From: Paenibacillus jilunlii
GTDB taxonomy: Bacteria; Bacillota; Bacilli; Paenibacillales; Paenibacillaceae
Assembly: GCF_900102965.1 (NCBI RefSeq)
Contig: NZ_FNGM01000013.1
Coordinates: 97,773 to 161,772 of the forward strand
Reading direction: 5' to 3'
DNA: 64,000 nucleotides
Part shown: positions 60,180 to 64,000 of the stretch, piece after piece
How the letters are laid out: every line of letters starts with the position of its first letter
Numbering within the stretch: the stretch's first letter is position 1
The notes under the pieces: generated by a model
The model's input: the letters and a program-made list of their open reading frames with translations, nothing else
Database searches by the model: none
Told to the model about the DNA's origin: nothing
Position numbers and translations under genes: made by a program

Positions 60180-61031
60180 TTAGGATATATTACCATTTCC
60201 CGATCGGGTGTTGATCCGGTTGATCTCCATAGCAATACATATCAGCTGACTGTCACTGAGAATATAGCCATAATCCTCCTCAACCCGCCCGCTGATCTCA
60301 ATGGCCTGCACATAAGCCCGGGTGTAGCGCTCTTTGGCAATCCGTACAATCTCCGGGTTCAGCTCGTTCAGCAGCTGGCCGTTTTCATCGGTTCGCAGGA
60401 TATTTTCCAGCTGGGTCACCAGACGCTCATAGTTGGCAGAACCCCGTTCCAGCGTAATGCCGGCGGCCTGTTCCACGCCTTCGGCAAGATCGCGGATCAT
60501 TGCCGCCATTGCGGCAGCCGTTCCGCGGACCCCGGCGTTTTTCCAGGCGGTATGGATATGCATCGCGATGTATCCTACCTCATCCACGGGGATATCGACC
60601 TGCAATGCTTCGCGGATAATGTTCTTTGCATGCAGCCCAATCTGGAACTCCCTCGGGTATAAAATGCGGATTTCATCCAGCAGCGTGTTCTGAATCATCG
60701 TTCCTTTACGGATACGCTCCAGAGCAAAAGAGAGATGATCCGTCAGCGCAATATGAATATGCTCATTAAACGTCACTTCCAGCTCCTGTTCTGCATACGA
60801 AATAATTTGTTCCGATGCCGCAATCTCCCCTTCGGGCAGTGTACCCAGCATTTCCTGCAGATGCCCGTATTGATCCGGGTCGTCCATAATGAATACTTTC
60901 TCAACAAGGGACGGATCAATAATATCGTTTTTTCTTTTCTGAAAAGCAATCCCGGAACCCATGACAATCTTTTCTTCTCCGAGGTCGTTCACTACAACCG
61001 CGTTGTTGTTCAGAATTTTTTTGATTTTCAT
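60180..61031 (-). CDS. LicT/SacY-type RNA-binding antiterminator with altered PRD2
   Basis: 283 residues. CAT RNA-binding domain 1-55 (MKIKKILNNNAVVVNDLGEE, GIAFQKRKND). PRD1 (65-170) keeps both regulatory histidines, His99 in LTDHLSF and His158 in IAMHIHTA. PRD2 (172-280) has lost both: position 207 is Gln (RLVTQLENIL) and 269 is Glu (CIAMEINRI), where SacY/LicT have His. It should bind the RATs before sacB and before the PTS gene. PRD1 is normally phosphorylated by the sugar-specific EII and PRD2 by HPr. Its start overlaps the PTS gene stop. Confidence 0.9.
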   Translation of the reverse strand: MKIKKILNNNAVVVNDLGEEKIVMGSGIAFQKRKNDIIDPSLVEKVFIMDDPDQYGHLQEMLGTLPEGEIAASEQIISYAEQELEVTFNEHIHIALTDHLSFALERIRKGTMIQNTLLDEIRILYPREFQIGLHAKNIIREALQVDIPVDEVGYIAMHIHTAWKNAGVRGTAAAMAAMIRDLAEGVEQAAGITLERGSANYERLVTQLENILRTDENGQLLNELNPEIVRIAKERYTRAYVQAIEISGRVEEDYGYILSDSQLICIAMEINRINTRSGNGNIS

Positions 61032-62518
61032 GTTATTCTCCTATGCTTTTTTGTTCCATAGACAGACGGCTTGTCAACACCAAGGACCCAGGTAACCATA
61101 AAGGCTGTTGCCGCTGCCAGCAGAAAACCGATTACATAATGGATAACATTCATCTGTCCGAGCTGGACGATAAAAGCGATCATCGGAATGCCGGTCAGAC
61201 CGAACGAATCGGCTGCCACCTGGTGAAAGGCAACATAAGCGCCCCCAGCAGCGCCTCCAGCCGCAGCGCCCAGGAAAGGGCGGCCAAGCTTCAGGTTGAC
61301 CCCGAAGGTAACCGGCTCGGTGATGCCGAAAAAGGCGGTGATTGCGGCGGGCAGCGCTATGTTCCGCAATGCCGGGTCCCGGGTTCTGGCATACACAGCC
61401 AGTCCGGCCGCACCCTGTGCGATATTCGCCATAGACCAGATAGGGAGCAAAAAATTGACGCTGATGTCCGGATTGGTAACCAGTCCGATCTCTATGGCCT
61501 GTATTCCGTGATGCAGACCGCTCACAACGAGCGAGCTGTAGATTCCGCCAAGCAGCAGGCCAAACACCGTACCGCCAGATCTGTATACCAGCTCCAGCAT
61601 GCTTCCAAGAGAAGCGCTAAGCTCAGAGGTAAGCGGTCCGATGGCCAGAATGGCAATGGCGCCTCCGGAGGCCAGGCTTAGAAAGGGGATCAGCATCACC
61701 GAGGTCGATGGTGGGAGAATCCGGCGCAGCCCCTTCTCGATCAGCGTCATCACCAATACTGCAAGAATTGTGGGAATTATAGCCCCTTGATATCCGAACT
61801 GCGGCGCAATCAATAGATCTGCGGAGTTCCCTTGGGCTCCACCGAGTCCGGTGACACGCAGAAGATCGGGATGGGTCATGACAATGCCGATTACGGCACC
61901 GAGCGGCGGCGTGCCTCCAAATCTCCTGGCCGTATGATAACCGAACATTACCGCCAGCATCTGAAATGCCGATCCGGTTAACAAGGACAAGGTCCGAAAC
62001 GGGGTACTATCCCGCGGGGCCCAGCCGAAACCCTCCATCATGCTGAGCAGACCGAGCAGCAGCCCGACCCCGACAAAGAGCGGAATCATGGGCACGACGA
62101 TGTCCGAAAAGAAGCTGACCGCATCGGCTATCTGTTTTAACACGCCCTGTTGCTCTGGACGATTCTTTTGGGACAGATCACCGGTACCCTCCGGCTGCTG
62201 CTTGGCCCCGCCTTCTTGAAGGATGCGGACAACTTGACGGTGTACCTTGAAGACATTGGACGATCCTAGTATAATTTGCAGCTGTCCGGCCCGGAAGAAT
62301 ACGCCCTGAACCTCCGGTATGCCGGACACTCCGGCTTCATCCACCCGGGAGCTTTCCCGCAGCCTAAGGCGGAGCCGGGTTGTGCAGTGAATGGCTTCCA
62401 GCACATTGCCGGCGCCTCCGGACAAGCTAATCAGACGTTCAGCCAATTCCCTGGCTGGGCTGCGGGTTTCCTTTGCGGTTAGTCCATCTTGTTCTGTTGG
62501 AATATTGTCATGGGGCAT
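61028..62518 (-). CDS. PTS sucrose-family EIIBC (SacP/SacX-like)
   Basis: 496 residues with TGAGGAGG ahead of the ATG. EIIB domain 20-105 with phospho-acceptor Cys45 in AIHCTTRLRLRL, then EIIC with about ten membrane segments (VVPMIPLFVGVGLLLG, FGGTPPLGAVIGIVMTHPDL, GITEPVTFGVNLKLGR). No EIIA domain. It either imports sucrose as sucrose 6-phosphate (SacP role) or acts as the sensor for the antiterminator (SacX role). No sucrose-6-phosphate hydrolase or fructokinase gene is in the window, and the neighbours are the antiterminator and sacB, as in sacXY. Confidence 0.87.
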   Translation of the reverse strand: MPHDNIPTEQDGLTAKETRSPARELAERLISLSGGAGNVLEAIHCTTRLRLRLRESSRVDEAGVSGIPEVQGVFFRAGQLQIILGSSNVFKVHRQVVRILQEGGAKQQPEGTGDLSQKNRPEQQGVLKQIADAVSFFSDIVVPMIPLFVGVGLLLGLLSMMEGFGWAPRDSTPFRTLSLLTGSAFQMLAVMFGYHTARRFGGTPPLGAVIGIVMTHPDLLRVTGLGGAQGNSADLLIAPQFGYQGAIIPTILAVLVMTLIEKGLRRILPPSTSVMLIPFLSLASGGAIAILAIGPLTSELSASLGSMLELVYRSGGTVFGLLLGGIYSSLVVSGLHHGIQAIEIGLVTNPDISVNFLLPIWSMANIAQGAAGLAVYARTRDPALRNIALPAAITAFFGITEPVTFGVNLKLGRPFLGAAAGGAAGGAYVAFHQVAADSFGLTGIPMIAFIVQLGQMNVIHYVIGFLLAAATAFMVTWVLGVDKPSVYGTKKHRRIT

Positions 62519-62539
62519 TGCAGCGCCTCCTCAAAACCT

Positions 62540-62634
62540 AAAAAAAGACCTTCGAGCCAAGCATCGTCCGTCATTTCCAGAACGGCCCATCATGACTCTC
62601 ATCAGGTCTTTGCCTGCCTCAAAAAGTAACAACT
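62540..62634 (-). promoter_or_regulatory. RAT and terminator in the PTS operon leader
   Basis: Minus strand 62634-62601 reads GTTGTTACTTTTTGAGGCAG then GCAAAGACCTGAT, a RAT variant; the AAAGACCT arm pairs with AGGTCTTTTTTT at 62552-62541 across a long loop to give the terminator. The rest of 62640-62881 holds no gene I can support. Confidence 0.85.
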
Positions 62635-62881
62635 TCGTAATATTTGGATGTAATCTTATTGTGACAATGATTGTTTCCAAAATCAATGGTCAGGAATTAC
62701 CACCTTGCTGCGGTAAAGCAGGTATTCCGACTCACTCTTTGGCCTTTCGAATCGGAGCAGCTGGCAGCCCGTATCAATCAATTGCAGGAATGTTCCCGTG
62801 GATCGTTGAATATTAACCGGAAGCAAAGGATCGAAATACAGGCGTATTCCGAATACATCTAAGCCGCAGGAGGAGAACCAT

Positions 62882-63799
62882 ATGAAGTCTATCACTGTTC
62901 AAGGTCTTACGGAAAAGTTCCATTTGGAAGTGCTGGCGGGTGCCAGCCGTATGGACCGTGAAATTACCCGTCCAAGGACGCATAGACCGGGGCTGGAGTT
63001 TGTCGGCTATTTTGATTTTTTTCCCATGGAGCGGGTACAGGTGCTCGGCCGCAAGGAAATCAACTATTTATTGACGCTAAGCGTAGAAGAACGCAAGCTG
63101 CATATCGGGAATATCGTCAAATATCATCCGCCGTGCTTTATCGTGACGTCAGGGCAGCAGGAGATTCCTTATTTGACGCTGTTTTGCAATCAGGAGGGGA
63201 TTCCGCTGCTGCGGACGGGAGACACCACAACGGAGTTTATTGCCAAGCTGGACAGCTACCTGGTGAAAACGCTGGCGCCCGAGCTGTCGATCCATGGGGT
63301 ATGCGTGAACGTATCGGGCATAGGCATCCTGCTCAGAGGCAAGTCGGGGATCGGCAAAAGCGAGACCGCGCACACGCTAATCCGCAGAGGCCACCGGTTC
63401 GTGGCAGATGATATCGTGGTGCTCAAGAAGCTGGGCCCGTCGACGCTGCTCGGGACACATAATGAGACCACACGTGAATTCCTCGCGCTGCGCAGCATCG
63501 GCCTGATCAATGTTGTGCGCCAATACGGGCGCAAGGCCTTTCAGGACGAGACGCGCATCGTGCTTGATATTGAACTGTGTCCATGGCGGGAAAATGCACT
63601 GAATAACGAGCTGGAGCTGGTGCCCCAGTTCACGGAATATCTCGGTGTTCAAATTCCGCATATTGAGGTCCAGCTCCAGCCGGGGCGCGATGTAGCCGGA
63701 TTGATTGAGGCGGCGGCTAACAACTGGTACCTCAAGCAGCTTGGCTACAGCGCCGCTGAAGAATTCATGAAGCGGATTGAAGACGGGATGCAGTCTTGA
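62882..63799 (+). CDS. divergent HPr kinase/phosphorylase paralogue
   Basis: 305 residues, AGGAGGAG ahead of ATG. Both HprK domains are recognisable: N-terminal FVGYFDFFPMERVQVLGRKE and PPCFIVTSG; C-terminal His in SIHGVCVNVSG, Walker A RGKSGIGKSETAHTLIRRGH near residue 155 with the conserved Lys-Ser-Glu, and RFVADDIVVL. The HprK signature (LEIRGLGIINV and then FGAGAV) is changed to LALRSIGLINV and YGRKAF near residues 200-213, so the Glu and the second phosphate-handling loop are lost. It may keep kinase but not phosphorylase activity, or act on another substrate. It is divergent from the PTS operon. Confidence 0.85.
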   Translation: MKSITVQGLTEKFHLEVLAGASRMDREITRPRTHRPGLEFVGYFDFFPMERVQVLGRKEINYLLTLSVEERKLHIGNIVKYHPPCFIVTSGQQEIPYLTLFCNQEGIPLLRTGDTTTEFIAKLDSYLVKTLAPELSIHGVCVNVSGIGILLRGKSGIGKSETAHTLIRRGHRFVADDIVVLKKLGPSTLLGTHNETTREFLALRSIGLINVVRQYGRKAFQDETRIVLDIELCPWRENALNNELELVPQFTEYLGVQIPHIEVQLQPGRDVAGLIEAAANNWYLKQLGYSAAEEFMKRIEDGMQS

Positions 63800-63841
63800 G
63801 GGAAGGCTGAGGGGCGAACTTTACCGGAATGACCTAGATGA

Positions 63842-63877
63842 AAGCCGTTCCCCGTGGAAAAGGGGGCGGTTTTTTTG
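63842..63877 (+). terminator. terminator after the HprK-like gene
   Basis: GCCGTTCCCC pairs with GGGGGCGG around a short loop, then seven T residues. Confidence 0.8.
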
Positions 63878-63925
63878 TTGTATAGGAAACTAAGATCACC
63901 TCCGCTTGTGGATGAATTTGTAACG

Positions 63926-63949
63926 AACAACGGCAGAAATACCGTTGTT
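63926..63949. repeat. 24-bp hairpin repeat, copy 1
   Basis: AACAACGG and CCGTTGTT around CAGAAATA. An identical copy begins 51 bp later. Confidence 0.85.
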
Positions 63950-63976
63950 AGAGCGCCGAAGGCCGGTTTGCCCGGA

Positions 63977-64000
63977 AACAACGGCAGAAATACCGTTGTT
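63977..64000. repeat. 24-bp hairpin repeat, copy 2 (window end)
   Basis: Identical to copy 1. Between them lies GCGCCGAAGGCCGG, so the repeating unit is about 51 bp and more copies may follow beyond the window. Confidence 0.85.

Noticed and set aside
61043..61681. 212-codon frame opposite the PTS EIIBC gene
   Set aside because: Antisense shadow with Gln/Arg-rich composition and no recognisable fold.
62671..62862. 63-codon plus-strand frame before the HprK-like gene
   Set aside because: No ribosome site and no recognised similarity; it lies where the promoters should be. A remnant cannot be excluded but is not supported.
63926..64000. CRISPR array at the window end
   Set aside because: Only two copies are visible, each is itself a complete hairpin, and no cas gene is near.

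Overview
The window is chromosomal DNA from a Gram-positive, spore-forming member of the Bacillales, almost certainly a Paenibacillus. Shine-Dalgarno sites are strong and TTG/GTG starts are frequent. Signatures include an S-layer-homology (SLH) surface protein, copper-amine-oxidase-like stalk domains, SacB/LevB, a BlaI/BlaR1 pair, AraR and CcpA/RAT-type regulation, and a glycine riboswitch. No rRNA, tRNA, CRISPR array or intact insertion sequence was found.

Layout. 1-2.7 kb: the end of an AraC-type regulator, a polyamine-type acetyltransferase and a SAM methyltransferase. 2.7-7.9 kb: a full E. coli-type fructoselysine (Amadori product) operon frlC-A-B-D-R, with a cre site and three related palindromic sites that I propose as FrlR operators. 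7.9-13.2 kb: araB-D-A with divergent araR and two AraR boxes. 13.3-16.4 kb: an ABC transporter and a YdeI/OmdA-like protein. 16.5-18.1 kb: a beta-propeller phytase with a possible Pho box. 18.2-21.6 kb: a response regulator, ABC exporter and sensor kinase module. 21.7-23.4 kb: pnuC-nadR for NAD salvage. 23.5-26.4 kb: a glycine riboswitch with cycA, then an NlpC/P60 wall hydrolase.

26.4-32.7 kb is an accessory, decayed region. It holds a small hairpin repeat family, a methyltransferase behind a leader-peptide ORF, an Rpn-type nuclease gene with its catalytic core deleted, the broken remains of a gene whose stop overlaps the start of a HEAT-like immunity-type gene, a DUF1963-like gene, a probable group II intron fragment and a large TerD-related protein.

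32.7-41.2 kb: an M23 lipoprotein, a two-component system, an ABC transporter with a DUF4097 lipoprotein, and a one-polypeptide fusion of a LiaS-type kinase with a NarL-type regulator. 41.4-46.8 kb: an SDR enzyme, an alpha/beta hydrolase, a BlaR1-like receptor with a non-penicillin sensor plus BlaI, and a DinB-family protein. 46.9-49.8 kb: an SLH-anchored surface protein with a predicted caspase-fold cysteine peptidase. 49.9-55 kb: a tandem GNAT with a leader ORF, then a sugar nucleotidyltransferase, a GT8 enzyme with a proline repeat and protamine-like tail, and two tandem GT2 enzymes, one lacking its catalytic ED segment.

55-63.8 kb: malate:quinone oxidoreductase, then a sucrose/levan locus (PTS EIIBC, an antiterminator, sacB, levB) with two RAT/terminator leaders, and a divergent HPr kinase paralogue. 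The antiterminator has lost both PRD2 histidines (Q207, E269). The window ends in two copies of a 24-bp hairpin repeat.
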